Positions 17,692 through 28,791 are shown, counted from the first letter of the stretch. The stretch is 64,000 nt of DNA from Microbulbifer agarilyticus S89 (GCF_000220505.1 NZ_AFPJ01000009.1:62001-126000), one strand, 5' to 3'. A program made the numbers and translations. The notes: generated by a model from the letters alone, not told the origin.

Positions 17692-18075
17692 ATGACTGAC
17701 GCACAGAGAATGACATATCTGAAGATCGCCCTCGTCGTCCTGGGCATCTTCTTTATCTTTGGGATCTACATCATGATGATGTGGGTATGGCCATCCGGTT
17801 GGGGTTGGACGCCGCGACAGCCGGAGTACGAGCAGATGATTATGGGGCTCTACGCGACGCTCGGGATATTCCTGATCAGAGCTGCGAAAAATCCCATGGA
17901 GAACCTCAGCCTTATCTGGTTTACCATTTGGTCGAGTATTGTGCACGGTGCCATCATGCTGGTTCAGGCCCTAGTAGACGAGACCGAACGGGCAAACTTA
18001 CTGGGCGATGTACCGGCCCTGTTCCTGGTTGCCGCGCTGCTCTGGTATCTCATGCCCAAGCGCCATTCACATTAG
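17692..18075 (+). CDS. Small four-helix membrane protein (DUF6632-like)
   Basis: A 127-residue protein with about four hydrophobic segments and a conserved-looking WPSGWGWTPRQPEYEQM stretch between the first and second. The pattern agrees with my memory of DUF6632 proteins, whose function is unknown. I start at ATG 17692 because AGGA lies seven bases upstream; the frame is open for another 32 codons before it without such support. It lies convergent with the sodium:solute symporter gene, 22 bases apart. No catalytic residues are evident. Confidence 0.7.
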   Translation: MTDAQRMTYLKIALVVLGIFFIFGIYIMMMWVWPSGWGWTPRQPEYEQMIMGLYATLGIFLIRAAKNPMENLSLIWFTIWSSIVHGAIMLVQALVDETERANLLGDVPALFLVAALLWYLMPKRHSH

Positions 18076-18097
18076 CGTGCCCTATTCCTCTATTGCT

Positions 18098-19735
18098 CTA
18101 TTGCAACCAGCGAAATAGCAAAAACAGGCACAGAAACCACACAAGGAGCCAGGCACTGCGGCGATACCAATTCACCTTGGCCTCCGCGCGCAAGTGGTGA
18201 CCTATTGCCTGTTCGTATAAATCCGGCCCACCTTTGGTTGCTGCCGCTTCACTTTTGCGCTTGTTGCTGTGTAGGAAAGAAGCCACAACTGCCGCAACAA
18301 CCGTCACGAAAAAGCCAATCACATTCCACCACAGCCAGGAAATCTCCGGCATAGTCAGCCAACATATGCCATTTACTGCCACCCCGACTGACAGCCCGAC
18401 AATGACCTGCGGTCCTGTCACACGCTGCACCAAAAAGCCCAGAATGAACACCGCCAGAATCGGCCCATTCGCCAGTGAGCCGACTTTGTTGATTGCCTCC
18501 AACACTGTAGGCGCGATATCGCCCACGTAAAACGCCATCACCAGCGTAACAACGCCCCAGATTGCGGTTATGCCCCGTGAATAAACCAGCTCTTTGCGTG
18601 CCGTCCAACGTCCATGGTGGAAGCGCCGCACGTAATCTTCCATGGTCGTAGCACTTAACGAGTTCAGCACCGAATCGAGGGACGACATGGCGGCAGCAAA
18701 CAACGCCACCAGACTCAGCCCTACCAACCCAACGGGTAACGCGTTGATCATGTAGAGCGGTACGGCGAGATTGTATTGGGGCCCCTGCCCGGTCGCCGGT
18801 AATGCAGCGACGAATGCCGGGTGCTGCGCGGCATACACGCCGATCCCCACACCCACCAGGCAATACAGGAATACCAGCGGGAAACGCAGCAGGCCATTGA
18901 TCAGCAGCGCATTATTGGTAGCATCAATATTGCGGGTACTGAGTTGCCTCTGCACCTGGCTCTGATCGCAACCGTAATAGGAGACATACAGAAAAAGCCC
19001 ACCTAACAGCATTGGCCAAAACGCGAACGTCTCGCCATCTCCGAAACCGTGGTGCGCAAAGTCGAGCGTGGTTTTCCGTTCACTGTCGAAGGCCTGCCAC
19101 ATTGCGTCCGTCCCACCAGCGGCGGTCGTCAGCGAAACCAGCACCACCACCAGCATGATTGCGAGAATGAGTAACTGCAATACATCGGAATAGATAACGC
19201 CACGAATACCGCCCATCACGTCATACACCACCGTGAATGCACCAAGCAGCAACACAGACGCGAAAAAGCCTAACCCGGTAATCAAATCGATCACCAGGGC
19301 AATGCTGTAGACGGTAACGGCAGTGGCAAACGCGCGCACAAATAGAAACAGCCCGCTGAGTGTCAGGCGAGTGGCAAGATCAAAGCGCTGTTCGAGGTAG
19401 GCATAGACAGAGACGAGATTGAGGTGGCGAAACAGCGGCATCACGAACAGGATCAACACCACCATGGCCAGGGGCACTGCCAGTTCATACTGCAGCCACA
19501 ACAGGCCACCGCCCGCGGTAAACGCAACAAAGGCCGGTGCACCGAGGATGCTGTTGGTAGAGCACTGGGTGGCCATGATCGACAAGCCTACCGGCCACGG
19601 CCCCAGGTTGCGCCCCGCGACATAGTAATCTTCCCGACTGCTCTGGCGCCGCGACAGCCAGTACGCCATGGCCAGCAGGCCAATGCAGTAACCGGCAATA
19701 ATCCCCCAATCAATCCCTGATATATGCTGCGTCAT
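18098..19735 (-). CDS. Sodium:solute symporter (SSS family)
   Basis: A 545-residue transporter of the SSS/SLC5 family, with about 13-14 transmembrane segments. Family hallmarks include DYYVAGRNLGPWPVGLSIMATQCSTNSILGAP near the N-terminus, the GGIRGVIYSDVLQ segment, and LVALFAAAMSSLDSVLNSLSATTMEDY around residues 340-365, which carries Na2-site residues. It couples Na+ entry to solute uptake. The solute cannot be assigned; members move sugars, carboxylates or amino acids. It appears monocistronic. The upstream gene tpm is on the same strand, 52 bases away. Confidence 0.93.
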   Translation of the reverse strand: MTQHISGIDWGIIAGYCIGLLAMAYWLSRRQSSREDYYVAGRNLGPWPVGLSIMATQCSTNSILGAPAFVAFTAGGGLLWLQYELAVPLAMVVLILFVMPLFRHLNLVSVYAYLEQRFDLATRLTLSGLFLFVRAFATAVTVYSIALVIDLITGLGFFASVLLLGAFTVVYDVMGGIRGVIYSDVLQLLILAIMLVVVLVSLTTAAGGTDAMWQAFDSERKTTLDFAHHGFGDGETFAFWPMLLGGLFLYVSYYGCDQSQVQRQLSTRNIDATNNALLINGLLRFPLVFLYCLVGVGIGVYAAQHPAFVAALPATGQGPQYNLAVPLYMINALPVGLVGLSLVALFAAAMSSLDSVLNSLSATTMEDYVRRFHHGRWTARKELVYSRGITAIWGVVTLVMAFYVGDIAPTVLEAINKVGSLANGPILAVFILGFLVQRVTGPQVIVGLSVGVAVNGICWLTMPEISWLWWNVIGFFVTVVAAVVASFLHSNKRKSEAAATKGGPDLYEQAIGHHLRAEAKVNWYRRSAWLLVWFLCLFLLFRWLQ

Positions 19736-19787
19736 TGCTGTGTAATTTAGTTGTGTACTTTCCTTATGTGCTTTGTACGGTTCCCTG

Positions 19788-20420
19788 CTAGCTCAGTAGC
19801 CAGACGACCTCGCGTGCCGGCACCTTACCCTTCAAACCGCCCTCAATTTCGGCAGAACCCAGTTGCGCCGTCATGTAGGCCTTGTCGTAAAGTCGGTGAA
19901 CCTCGGCAGCATCCACACAAAATGGCGGTCCGGGTAATTTATTCTGGTCGTAATCAATGGCTAGCAACAGCTGATTGGCGCCGCATGTGAGCCCAATCAG
20001 GTGGGCAGCGTATGCGGTGCGCATTGCCTCTGGTAGCGCCACCAGCGCAGCGCGATCGTATACCGCATCGATGGGGCCCAGCGCATCGCGCGTGAGTTCG
20101 AAAATATCGCCAACAAAGACCTCAAGCTGCCCACCGCGGTAGTGCTTTGCGTTACCTACGTTGCTAACTTGTGGCTCAATCCCAAGCTGTGCAAACAGCT
20201 GCTGAATGGCCAATTCACTCAACTCAGCGCCGACGACTCGAAAGCCGTTTTGCAATAACCAGGCAATGTCCAGGGTTTTCCCGCACAGCGGTAGAAACAC
20301 CCTGGCACGGGCCGCAAGCCCAAGCGCATCCAGGTGCGTCACCAGTAACGGATGCGCGTCCGGGTTATGGAAGCCGATTTCGTTTTTGTGCCACTTATCC
20401 AGCCAAAATTTGTGTTCCAT
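19788..20420 (-). CDS. tpm: Thiopurine S-methyltransferase
   Basis: A 210-residue SAM-dependent methyltransferase of the TPMT family. In bacteria these methylate thiopurines and confer tolerance to selenium and tellurium compounds. The N-terminus MEHKFWLDKWHKNEIGFH is diagnostic, followed by the SAM-binding RVFLPLCGKTLDIAWL, GAELSELAIQQLF and YDRAALVALP. ATG 20420 gives this normal N-terminus; the 16 extra codons upstream do not resemble the family. It is divergent from hrpB. The assignment is secure, the natural substrate less so. Confidence 0.93.
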   Translation of the reverse strand: MEHKFWLDKWHKNEIGFHNPDAHPLLVTHLDALGLAARARVFLPLCGKTLDIAWLLQNGFRVVGAELSELAIQQLFAQLGIEPQVSNVGNAKHYRGGQLEVFVGDIFELTRDALGPIDAVYDRAALVALPEAMRTAYAAHLIGLTCGANQLLLAIDYDQNKLPGPPFCVDAAEVHRLYDKAYMTAQLGSAEIEGGLKGKVPAREVVWLLS

Positions 20421-20494
20421 ATGCCCCGTTCTCGCTGATATTCCGCCTTTGGCCCCAATGGCTCGCACCTAGCTGCACGGTGCCTTTTGCCCGG

Positions 20495-20500
20495 TATAAT
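20495..20500 (+). promoter_or_regulatory. Candidate -10 box for hrpB
   Basis: TATAAT lies only eight bases before the ATG chosen for hrpB, so the message may be leaderless or nearly so. I see no Shine-Dalgarno before that ATG and no good -35 box, so the evidence is partial. Confidence 0.35.
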
Positions 20501-20507
20501 ACCAGCT

Positions 20508-23051
20508 ATGTTTGAGTTACCCATCCGCGAGGTGTTGCCCCAGTTGCGCGACACCCTTAATCAAAAAAACAACGTTGTGCTGCAGGCGCCTCCGGGCGCC
20601 GGCAAGACCACCACGGTACCACTGGCGCTGCTGGACAGCCCGTGGCTTGAGGGCCGCAGAATTATCATGCTGGAACCTCGGCGACTGGCAGCCCGGTCCA
20701 CTGCCGCCCGCATGGCGGAACTGCTCGGCGAACCCGTGGGTAAAACCGTGGGCTATCAAATTCGTGCAGAGCGCAAATACGGCCGTGATACGCGTATTCT
20801 CGTGGTGACCGAGGGGATTCTCACCCGCTTGCTGCAATCCGACCCCGAGCTCACCGAAACCGCACTGGTCATTTTCGACGAATTCCATGAACGCAATCTG
20901 CAGGGTGACCTGGCACTGGCCCTGTGCCTGCAATCACAGGAAGTTTTGCGTGAAGATTTGAAGCTGCTGGTTATGTCGGCAACGCTGGATACGCAAGCCA
21001 TTGCCGGCCTACTGGACAATGCTCCGGTAATTACCAGCGAAGGCCGCGCCTTCCCAGTCGATATAGACTACCTCCCCCACCAGCAGGTGCCGGAAAACCC
21101 CCGCCAATTGCCAACAACCGTGGCACGCAAAGTGAACGAGCTGCTGGCGCAGCAAGATGGCAGCGTGCTTGTGTTTCTCCCGGGGGTCGGCGAGATACGT
21201 CAGGTAGAAAGTTCACTTCGGGAGTCTCTCGGTAATCAACCAGACGTTGTAATCGCGCCGCTCTATGGCGACCTTAAAAAAGAGCAGCAGGACGCGGCCA
21301 TTGCGCCCTGCCCCGAAGGCAGGCGCAAAATTGTGCTCGCCACCAATGTTGCCGAGACCTCTCTCACCATCGAAGGTATCCGTGTTGTGGTGGATGCGGG
21401 ACTTATGCGGGAGTCGCGCTTCGATCCCAATACCGGCATGAATCGACTGGTAACCACACAAATATCCCAGGCCTCCGCTACCCAGCGCACCGGCCGTGCC
21501 GGACGGCTCAGCGAAGGGTATTGCCTGCGCTTGTGGAGCGAATCCACACAACGGGGCATGGCGAAAAAGAACAGCCCGGAAATACTGTTAAGTGACCTGG
21601 CCCCGGTGATGCTCGAGCTGGCCCAGTGGGGGGTGAGCGAGCCAAGTGAACTGCGCTGGTTGGACCTGCCACCACCGGGACTCACGGCACAGGCGCAAGA
21701 ACTGCTGATCGAGCTGGGGGCGCTCGACACCCAGCTGCGGATCACCCCGCACGGGCAGCAAATACTGCAGTTCGGCACCCACCCCCGACTGGCGCATATG
21801 ATGTTGCGCAGCGTGGAACTGGGTCTGCAAGAGCCCGCTACCCAACTCGCGGCACTCTTATCGGAGCGCGATATCTTCCGCGGGGACCAGCGCTGGGACA
21901 GAGACATCCACAAGCGCATGGAAGTATTGCTCGGGCGCACCAAGAACAGCCGTGCGGACTTCGCTTCGATGCAACGCATCCGCAAACAGGCTAAGACCTG
22001 GCGCGCCCAACTGACGGGGAGTGATGCCACGTCGGCGGCAATGCTGGACGCCCGCGACGCTACCGGTGTTTTATTGGGCCTCGCCTATCCCGACAGAATT
22101 GCAAAAAATCGACACGACCGCGAACGGCGCTTTCTGCTATCGAACGGGCGCGGCGCCCACTTCTCCCATGACGACGATTTGACCCAGGAAGCATTTCTCG
22201 TCGTCGCGGATCTTGATGGCCAGGGTCGCGACGCGCGCATTCAACTGGCCGCGCGCATTGAGCGAGAACTTCTCCACGAGTACTTTTCTGAGCTTATTGA
22301 GCAGCGAGAGGCTGTGCGCTGGGATAATAGTGCTGGCCGCGCTATCGCCAGCAAGCAGACCCTGCTTGGCAAGCTGATACTGGATGAAAAACCCGCACAG
22401 GATATTTCTCCCGAACTGATCAGCCGCGCGTTGCTCGATGCCATTCGCCAGGGCGGTTTGCGGCTGCTGCCGTGGACGAAAGAATCTGAGAATCTGCTGG
22501 AGCGCGTGCGCTTTCTTTACCGTGAGCGGGAGCAATTTACTGACTTGCTGGATGGGCTGGCATTGCCCGAATGGAGCGAAACCACCCTGCTTGAATCCCT
22601 TGAGTCGTGGCTGCTCCCGCACCTGAATGGCTTCAGTAAACTGGACCAGTTGAAGCAGCTGGACCTCAAAAGCATTCTGCTCGCACAGCTGGAGTGGTCC
22701 ACCCAGCAACAACTCGATACGCTGGCACCGAGCCACATTCAGGTGCCCAGTGGATCACGTATCGCCATTGACTATGGAGAGTCGCCCCCCGTACTACCGG
22801 TTAGACTTCAAGAGATGTTTGGTCTCGGGCAAACCCCAGCGATTGTTAACGGCCGCTACCCACTGATGATTCACCTGCTGTCCCCGGCACGACGCCCGGT
22901 GCAAGTCACTCGCGATCTGGCGAGCTTCTGGGAAAATACCTACCAGGAAGTGAAAAAGGAATTACGCATCAAATATCAGAAACATTTCTGGCCGGATGAC
23001 CCAACCACCGCACAAGCGACCAGTAAAACCAAAAAGCGGATGAATAGTTAG
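20508..23051 (+). CDS. hrpB: ATP-dependent helicase HrpB
   Basis: HrpB is a DEAH-box RNA helicase-like protein of proteobacteria with no firmly defined target. The 847-residue protein has Walker A APPGAGKTT (27-35), DEFHERNLQGDLAL for the DEAH box (about 124), the MSATLD motif III, and QRTGRAGR for motif VI (about 325). The HrpB-specific C-terminal region is complete and ends in the usual VTRDLASFWENTYQEVKKELRIKYQKHFWPDDP. I start at ATG 20508, which gives the typical FELPIREVLPQL beginning; a TTG at 20487 is possible. It is divergent from tpm and ends at a shared terminator. Confidence 0.96.
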   Translation: MFELPIREVLPQLRDTLNQKNNVVLQAPPGAGKTTTVPLALLDSPWLEGRRIIMLEPRRLAARSTAARMAELLGEPVGKTVGYQIRAERKYGRDTRILVVTEGILTRLLQSDPELTETALVIFDEFHERNLQGDLALALCLQSQEVLREDLKLLVMSATLDTQAIAGLLDNAPVITSEGRAFPVDIDYLPHQQVPENPRQLPTTVARKVNELLAQQDGSVLVFLPGVGEIRQVESSLRESLGNQPDVVIAPLYGDLKKEQQDAAIAPCPEGRRKIVLATNVAETSLTIEGIRVVVDAGLMRESRFDPNTGMNRLVTTQISQASATQRTGRAGRLSEGYCLRLWSESTQRGMAKKNSPEILLSDLAPVMLELAQWGVSEPSELRWLDLPPPGLTAQAQELLIELGALDTQLRITPHGQQILQFGTHPRLAHMMLRSVELGLQEPATQLAALLSERDIFRGDQRWDRDIHKRMEVLLGRTKNSRADFASMQRIRKQAKTWRAQLTGSDATSAAMLDARDATGVLLGLAYPDRIAKNRHDRERRFLLSNGRGAHFSHDDDLTQEAFLVVADLDGQGRDARIQLAARIERELLHEYFSELIEQREAVRWDNSAGRAIASKQTLLGKLILDEKPAQDISPELISRALLDAIRQGGLRLLPWTKESENLLERVRFLYREREQFTDLLDGLALPEWSETTLLESLESWLLPHLNGFSKLDQLKQLDLKSILLAQLEWSTQQQLDTLAPSHIQVPSGSRIAIDYGESPPVLPVRLQEMFGLGQTPAIVNGRYPLMIHLLSPARRPVQVTRDLASFWENTYQEVKKELRIKYQKHFWPDDPTTAQATSKTKKRMNS

Positions 23052-23076
23052 AACCCAGGCTAAATATTTCAGACAC

Positions 23077-23105
23077 AAAAAAACGCGGCTTGAGCCGCGT
23101 TTTTT
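23077..23105. terminator. Bidirectional intrinsic terminator between hrpB and nfuA
   Basis: The stem ACGCGGCT / AGCCGCGT (23083-23090 and 23093-23100) is flanked by at least six A residues on the left and six T residues on the right, so it can act in both directions between the convergent genes. Confidence 0.93.
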
Positions 23106-23129
23106 GAGTGTTTACAGGATTAAGCAGGA

Positions 23130-23732
23130 TCAGTAGTAAGCCTGCGACTTGTCCGAGTGGTCGGTAATATCCTTCACACCCGCAAGCTCAGGCACCTTTT
23201 CTTTCAGGGTTTTCTCGACACCCTCTTTCAGGGTCATGTCGACCATGCCGCAGCCCTGGCAACCGCCACCAAACTTCAGTACCGCAAACATGTCTTCGGT
23301 AACTTCCACCAGGCTCACCTGACCGCCGTGGGAGGCCAGGCCAGGGTTTACCTCGCTGTACAGCACGTAGTTGATACGATCTTCGATCGGGCTGTCATCG
23401 GTAACCTTGGGCATGCGGGAATTGGGGGCACGAATGGTCAGCTGCCCCCCCATTTTGTCCGCCGAGTAATCAACACGGGCTTCATCTAGATACGGCACGC
23501 TGCGGCCTTCAAAGAACGCTTTGAAGCCATCCAGCTGCATTTCCAGGTCGCCCTCTTTTTCTTCACCGGGGCGACTGTAGGCAATACAGGTTTCCGCGTT
23601 TGGTGTACCCGGGTTGGAGACAAACATACGGATAGCGATACCTTCACAGTCCTGCTTGGCCAGGAGGTCCCGCAGATACTCCTGGGCGGACTCGGTGATG
23701 GTGACGTTCAATTCTGACGACTGTTCTGACAT
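23130..23732 (-). CDS. nfuA: Fe-S biogenesis protein NfuA
   Basis: NfuA carries [4Fe-4S] clusters to target apoproteins. The 200-residue protein has an N-terminal degenerate A-type domain (about 1-100) and a C-terminal Nfu domain with the cluster-binding CxxC in [17 protein letters not shown] (C158, C161). ATG 23732 follows AGAAGG at normal spacing, and four extra upstream codons are not needed. Length and layout match E. coli NfuA (191 residues). Its clients could include the cluster enzymes nearby, such as sulfite reductase and serine ammonia-lyase, but that is inference. Confidence 0.96.
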   Translation of the reverse strand: MSEQSSELNVTITESAQEYLRDLLAKQDCEGIAIRMFVSNPGTPNAETCIAYSRPGEEKEGDLEMQLDGFKAFFEGRSVPYLDEARVDYSADKMGGQLTIRAPNSRMPKVTDDSPIEDRINYVLYSEVNPGLASHGGQVSLVEVTEDMFAVLKFGGGCQGCGMVDMTLKEGVEKTLKEKVPELAGVKDITDHSDKSQAYY

Positions 23733-23853
23733 AGACCTTCTCAAATCTCAGGGCTTGCAATGGCCGGCACGGAATAACCGAGCTCTATGGTCGGGTATTC
23801 TACGCGCTAATCCCCGCAAGTAAAGCCGGCCACACCGTCACTCTTGGCGCAGA

Positions 23854-24531
23854 TCAGGCAAGTGCCCCCAACAGCGCGCGCGCTGTGGCCTCCGAAGAGG
23901 CGGGGTTCTGACCCATGATCAGCAATCCGTCAGTGGTGACATGGCTTTGCCAGTCATCGGTCTTGGAGTAGTCGGCCCCATTCTGCTTCAGCATGTCTTC
24001 CACCAGGAATGGGACCACATCGGTCAGGCCGACCCCCTCCTCTTCGCTGTTGCTGAACCCGGTAGCCTTGCGGCCCTTAACCAGCGGGTCACCGTGGGAA
24101 TCCACGGTATGGCGAAACACCGCCGGTGCGTGGCACACCGCACCCACAGGCTTGTCCGAGCGATAGAAGCCCTGAATAAGCGCTATGGAGCGCTGGTCCT
24201 CGGCCAGGTCCCACAGGGGACCGTGACCGCCGGGATAAAACAGCGCGTCGTAGCCCTCCACATCAACTTCATCCAGGGATTTGGTATTCGCAAGCGCCTG
24301 CTGCGCCAAACCGTCACTCTTGAAGCGGCGTGTGGCCAGGGTCTGCGCATCGTCCGCGTCGCTCTTCGGGTCGATGGGCGGCTGACCGCCTTTCGGCGAG
24401 GCCAGTGTGATATCTGCCCCCGCATCCACAAATACATAATACGGAGCGGCGAACTCCTCGAGCCAGAAGCCGGTTTTTTGCCCGGTATCTCCCAGTTGGT
24501 CGTGGGAGGTCAACACCATCAGTATCTTCAC
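23854..24531 (-). CDS. DJ-1/PfpI family protein (class I glutamine amidotransferase-like)
   Basis: A 225-residue DJ-1/PfpI superfamily protein. The nucleophile elbow AVCHAPAVF holds the catalytic Cys, and a Glu in TGFWLEEFAAPYYVF near the N-terminus is typical of the Hsp31-like group. Members act as glyoxalase III, deglycase-like or chaperone proteins; the exact activity here is unknown. I favour GTG 24531, because GAGGAG stands six bases before it and the product then begins with the family pattern [M]KILMVLTSHDQLG. An ATG at 24555 is the alternative. It is divergent from metH. Confidence 0.9.
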   Translation of the reverse strand: MKILMVLTSHDQLGDTGQKTGFWLEEFAAPYYVFVDAGADITLASPKGGQPPIDPKSDADDAQTLATRRFKSDGLAQQALANTKSLDEVDVEGYDALFYPGGHGPLWDLAEDQRSIALIQGFYRSDKPVGAVCHAPAVFRHTVDSHGDPLVKGRKATGFSNSEEEGVGLTDVVPFLVEDMLKQNGADYSKTDDWQSHVTTDGLLIMGQNPASSEATARALLGALA

Positions 24532-24713
24532 GCGCGTCTCCTCATGCCATGTCATGCCGTGCTGTGAGCCATCTGAGTGTAGCTCGGTAGCGCTATAACC
24601 TTTTGTTTGATCAGCATAAAAACAGGATCTTACCAAGTGACCAGAAAGCCGATGTAAGGGGGTATCTGTGCTAATATTGCCGCCCTTTTGATCCCTGGTT
24701 TAAGGAAAATCCG

Positions 24714-27700
24714 ATGTCTGAGCAGTCCCGCGATCAACGCCTGAAGCAGTTATACGCCGCCCTGGGTGAGCGCATCCTGATTCTGGACGGTGCTATGGGC
24801 ACCATGATTCAGCGGGCCAAGCTGGAAGAAGCCGACTACCGCGGTGCCCGCTTTGCCGACTACCCTTCCGACATCAAGGGCAACAACGACCTGTTGGTCC
24901 TGACCCAGCCCGATTTGATCGAACGCATTCACGGGGAATACCTGGAAGCCGGCGCGGACATTATTGAAACCAACACCTTCAACGCCACCCGCCTGTCGCA
25001 ATCCGATTACGACATGGAAGACCTGGTGCCGGAGCTCAACCGCGTCGCGGCCGAAGTCGCAAGGCGCGCGGCCGACCAGTATTCCACGCCGGAGAAACCC
25101 CGCTACGTGGCTGGCGTACTCGGCCCTACCTCGCGGACCGCGAGCATCTCACCGGACGTCAACGATCCCGGTGCCCGCAACGTCACCTTCAACGAGCTGG
25201 TCGAGAACTACATCGAGTCCACCAACGCGCTGATCGATGGTGGGTCCGATATCATCCTGATCGAAACTATTTTCGACACCCTGAACGCCAAGGCGGCGAT
25301 TTACGCCGTGCAGGAAGTGTTCGAACAGCGCGGCTTCGAACTGCCGATCATGATTTCCGGCACCATAACCGACGCCTCCGGGCGTACCTTGTCGGGCCAG
25401 ACCACCGAAGCGTTCTACTACTCCGTTGCCCACGCCAAGCCCATCTCGGTGGGCCTTAACTGTGCCCTGGGCGCGTCCGAACTGCGCCCCTACGTCGAAG
25501 CACTGTCTGGCGTCTGTGCGGAACACGTCTCCGCGCATCCGAATGCCGGCCTGCCCAATGAGTTCGGTGAGTACGATGAGACGCCGGCAGAAACCGCAGC
25601 CGTGGTCTCTGAATTCGCCCGCGCCGGCTTCCTGAACATTCTTGGCGGCTGCTGTGGTACCACACCCCACCATATCCGCGCGATCGCCGACGCGGTTGCC
25701 GATGTGGCACCGCGCAAACTGCCCGAAATCAAACCTGCGCTGCGCCTGTCTGGCCTTGAGCCCTATGTGGCCGACGAAAACGCCCTGTTCGTGAACGTTG
25801 GTGAACGCTGCAATGTCACCGGTTCCGCACGCTTTAAACGCCTGATCATGGAAGAGGATTACGATACCGCCCTGCAGATCGCCGCAACCCAGGTAGAAGA
25901 CGGCGCTCAGGTGATCGACTTCAACATGGATGAGGCGATGCTGGATTCGGAAGCGGCAATGCGTCGCTTCCTCAATCTGTGCGCGACCGAGCCGGATATC
26001 GCCAAGGTGCCGTTTATGGTCGACTCCTCCAAGTGGGAGGTGATTGAGGCCGGCTTGCAGTGCATCCAGGGCAAGCCCATCGTGAACTCCATCAGCCTTA
26101 AGGAAGGTGAAGAGGAGTTTATCGAGAAAGCGCGCTTGTGCTTGCGCTACGGTGCCGCCGTTGTGGTAATGGCATTTGACGAAACCGGACAGGCCGACAC
26201 CTTTGAACGCAAGGTGGAGATCTGTAAACGCAGCTACGACGTGCTGGTAAATACGGTGGGCTTCAACCCCACGGATATCGTTTTCGACCCGAACATTTTT
26301 GCCGTGGCCACCGGTATCGAAGAGCACAACAACTATGCGGTGGACTTTATCGAAGCCACCCGCTGGATCCGCAAAAACCTGCCTGGTGCCAACGTGTCCG
26401 GTGGTGTTTCCAACGTATCCTTTTCGTTCCGTGGCAATAACCCAGTGCGCGAAGCCATCCACTCGGTATTCCTCTACCACGCAGTAAAAGCCGGGATGAA
26501 CATGGGCATCGTGAATGCTGGCATGTTGGAAGTCTACAGCGACCTGCCCGATGAGCTGCGGGACAAAGTCGAAGATGTCATCCTGAACCGCAACGACAAC
26601 GCCACCGAAGCACTGCTGGATATCGCGGAAAAATACCGCGGTGATGGCAGCGCCGCCGAGCGCAAGGAAGACCTGGCATGGCGCGAGTGGCCGGTAAGAA
26701 AGCGTCTCGAGCATGCGCTGGTAAAAGGGATTAATAACTTTATCGAGGAAGACACCGAGGAAGCCCGCGCGGCCTCGACACGTCCTCTGGACGTGATCGA
26801 AGGACCGTTGATGGACGGTATGAATGTGGTCGGCGACCTGTTTGGCGAGGGCAAGATGTTCCTGCCGCAGGTGGTGAAATCTGCCCGTGTCATGAAGCAG
26901 GCCGTAGCCTACCTGCAGCCTTACATCGAAGCGGAAAAAACCGCCGACAGCAAACCCAACGGCCGCATCCTGATGGCCACGGTAAAGGGTGATGTGCACG
27001 ATATCGGCAAGAACATCGTCGGCGTGGTACTCGCGTGTAATAACTTTGAAGTGGTCGACCTGGGTGTCATGGTGCCCGCGGAAACCATTCTGCAAACGGC
27101 GAAAGAAAAGCAGTGCGATATCATCGGCCTTTCCGGCCTGATCACCCCATCACTGGATGAAATGGTACACGTTGCCGCCGAGATGGAGCGCCAGGAGTTT
27201 GATATTCCGCTGATGATTGGCGGTGCCACCACCTCCAAGGCGCACACCGCGGTAAAAATCGAACCGCAGTTCAAGCGCAACCAAGTGGTTTACGTCGCCG
27301 ATGCGTCCCGCGCTGTCGGCGTAGCCAGCAACCTGCTGTCGGATGAGCTGCGCCCCGGCTTTGTACAGGGCGTAAAGGATGAATACGTAAAAGTGCGCGA
27401 GCGCACCGCGAACCGCAAACGCAACGATCCGCGCCTGAGCTATGCGAAAGCACTGGAAGCAGGCCCGCAGTTCGACTGGAAGAACTTCACCCCTGCCATT
27501 CCGAATAAGCCAGGCCTGACCGTGCTGGATGACTTCCCGCTGGAAAAGCTGGTGGACACCATCGACTGGACCCCATTCTTTATTTCCTGGGATCTGGCCG
27601 GTAAATACCCGGCTATTTTGAACGATTCAGTGGTCGGCGAAGCCGCCACCGACCTGTTCAAGAATGCGCAAACCATGCTCGCCGATATCATCGAGAACAA

Positions 27701-28409
27701 GCGACTGAAAGCCCGCGCCGTATTTGGCCTGTGGCCCGCCAATGCCGATGGCGATGACATTGTCGTATACACCGATGAGAGCCGCAGCGCAGAACGTGCG
27801 CGCCTGCATCAGATGCGCCAACAGGTATTGAAACGCGGTGGCGATGGATTCTGCCGCTCACTGGCAGACTTTGTTGCCCCGGTTGGCTCCGGTGTCGCGG
27901 ATTATGTCGGTGGCTTTGCTGTGACCACCGGTATCGGCGCCGACGAGCTTGCCGCCGAATACGAAGCCAAGCACGACGACTACAGCGCGATCATGGTAAA
28001 AGCCTTGGCCGATCGCCTGGCCGAGTCTTTCGCCGAGTACCTGCACCGCGAGGTGCGTAAAGAGCACTGGGGCTATCAGGCCGAAGAAGCACTGAGTAAT
28101 GAAGAGCTGATCAAGGAAGCCTACAGCGGCATCCGCCCCGCCCCCGGCTACCCGGCCTGCCCGGACCACACCGAGAAGGCCACGCTGTTCAAACTGCTGA
28201 GTGCGGACGATAATGCCGGTATCGAATTAACTTCCAGCTTTGCCATGATGCCTGCCGCCGCGGTGAGCGGGCTCTACTTTGCCCACCCGGAATCCAAATA
28301 TTTCAATGTCGGCAAAATATCGCATGATCAGCTGGAGAGCCTCGCCGAGCGCAAGGGTATGCCAGTAGATGAGCTGGAGCGCTGGCTGCGACCCAATCTC
28401 GAAGACTGA
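24714..28409 (+). CDS. metH: Cobalamin-dependent methionine synthase MetH
   Basis: MetH transfers a methyl group from 5-methyltetrahydrofolate to homocysteine through cobalamin. The 1231-residue protein has all four modules of E. coli MetH (1227). The homocysteine domain has its zinc cysteines in GLNCALGA (about 250) and [10 protein letters not shown] (about 313-314). The pterin domain has [14 protein letters not shown]. The cobalamin domain carries DVHDIGKN with the lower-ligand His near 762. The C-terminal SAM-binding reactivation domain has [20 protein letters not shown] precedes ATG 24714. It stands alone with the DUF2970 gene behind it; no riboswitch-like element was recognised in the 77-base gap upstream. 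Confidence 0.98.
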   Translation: MSEQSRDQRLKQLYAALGERILILDGAMGTMIQRAKLEEADYRGARFADYPSDIKGNNDLLVLTQPDLIERIHGEYLEAGADIIETNTFNATRLSQSDYDMEDLVPELNRVAAEVARRAADQYSTPEKPRYVAGVLGPTSRTASISPDVNDPGARNVTFNELVENYIESTNALIDGGSDIILIETIFDTLNAKAAIYAVQEVFEQRGFELPIMISGTITDASGRTLSGQTTEAFYYSVAHAKPISVGLNCALGASELRPYVEALSGVCAEHVSAHPNAGLPNEFGEYDETPAETAAVVSEFARAGFLNILGGCCGTTPHHIRAIADAVADVAPRKLPEIKPALRLSGLEPYVADENALFVNVGERCNVTGSARFKRLIMEEDYDTALQIAATQVEDGAQVIDFNMDEAMLDSEAAMRRFLNLCATEPDIAKVPFMVDSSKWEVIEAGLQCIQGKPIVNSISLKEGEEEFIEKARLCLRYGAAVVVMAFDETGQADTFERKVEICKRSYDVLVNTVGFNPTDIVFDPNIFAVATGIEEHNNYAVDFIEATRWIRKNLPGANVSGGVSNVSFSFRGNNPVREAIHSVFLYHAVKAGMNMGIVNAGMLEVYSDLPDELRDKVEDVILNRNDNATEALLDIAEKYRGDGSAAERKEDLAWREWPVRKRLEHALVKGINNFIEEDTEEARAASTRPLDVIEGPLMDGMNVVGDLFGEGKMFLPQVVKSARVMKQAVAYLQPYIEAEKTADSKPNGRILMATVKGDVHDIGKNIVGVVLACNNFEVVDLGVMVPAETILQTAKEKQCDIIGLSGLITPSLDEMVHVAAEMERQEFDIPLMIGGATTSKAHTAVKIEPQFKRNQVVYVADASRAVGVASNLLSDELRPGFVQGVKDEYVKVRERTANRKRNDPRLSYAKALEAGPQFDWKNFTPAIPNKPGLTVLDDFPLEKLVDTIDWTPFFISWDLAGKYPAILNDSVVGEAATDLFKNAQTMLADIIENKRLKARAVFGLWPANADGDDIVVYTDESRSAERARLHQMRQQVLKRGGDGFCRSLADFVAPVGSGVADYVGGFAVTTGIGADELAAEYEAKHDDYSAIMVKALADRLAESFAEYLHREVRKEHWGYQAEEALSNEELIKEAYSGIRPAPGYPACPDHTEKATLFKLLSADDNAGIELTSSFAMMPAAAVSGLYFAHPESKYFNVGKISHDQLESLAERKGMPVDELERWLRPNLED

Positions 28410-28527
28410 TCAGGTAGTAGTCGAAATCGGGTCGTCGGCAGTAGCGGATGGAAAGTATCGGATGCAAATGGTTCCGATAAAAACTATTGAAAGGAAAATA
28501 CGCGTTCGCTGGAAAAAGGAATCCGGT

Positions 28528-28752
28528 ATGAATCACACCGACGACAAAGATCAGCAGCAGAAACCATCGTTCGGCCAGGTGGTGCTCAGCACCCTGGCTG
28601 CAGCGGTGGGCGTGCAATCGGATAAGAATCGCGAAAGGGACTTCAAGGCAGGCAGCTTTAAGGCCTACATTGCTGCAGGCATTATCTTCACTGCCGTATT
28701 TGTGGCCGTGCTGGTTCTGGTAGTGAAAACAGTGCTGAGCAATATGGGGTAA
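28528..28752 (+). CDS. DUF2970 domain-containing small membrane protein
   Basis: A 74-residue protein starting at ATG 28528, seven bases after AAAAAGGA. It has a hydrophilic start, the segment SFGQVVLSTLAAAVGVQSDKNRERDF and one C-terminal transmembrane helix (about residues 47-70). This pattern is that of DUF2970, a family of unknown role in proteobacteria. It lies 118 bases behind metH on the same strand and may be cotranscribed. Nothing in the sequence suggests an enzymatic activity. Confidence 0.8.
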   Translation: MNHTDDKDQQQKPSFGQVVLSTLAAAVGVQSDKNRERDFKAGSFKAYIAAGIIFTAVFVAVLVLVVKTVLSNMG

Positions 28753-28791
28753 ACCCAAATCGCGCCGCGACTCAGCCTACCAGGCAATCGC

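Noticed and set aside
24637-24713. SAM or cobalamin riboswitch before metH
   Set aside because: The 77-base gap is too short and shows no B12-box or SAM-aptamer pattern.
25149-27095. A 648-codon open frame antisense to metH
   Set aside because: It lies wholly inside metH, has no ribosome site or known domain, and is the expected mirror of strong third-position GC bias.
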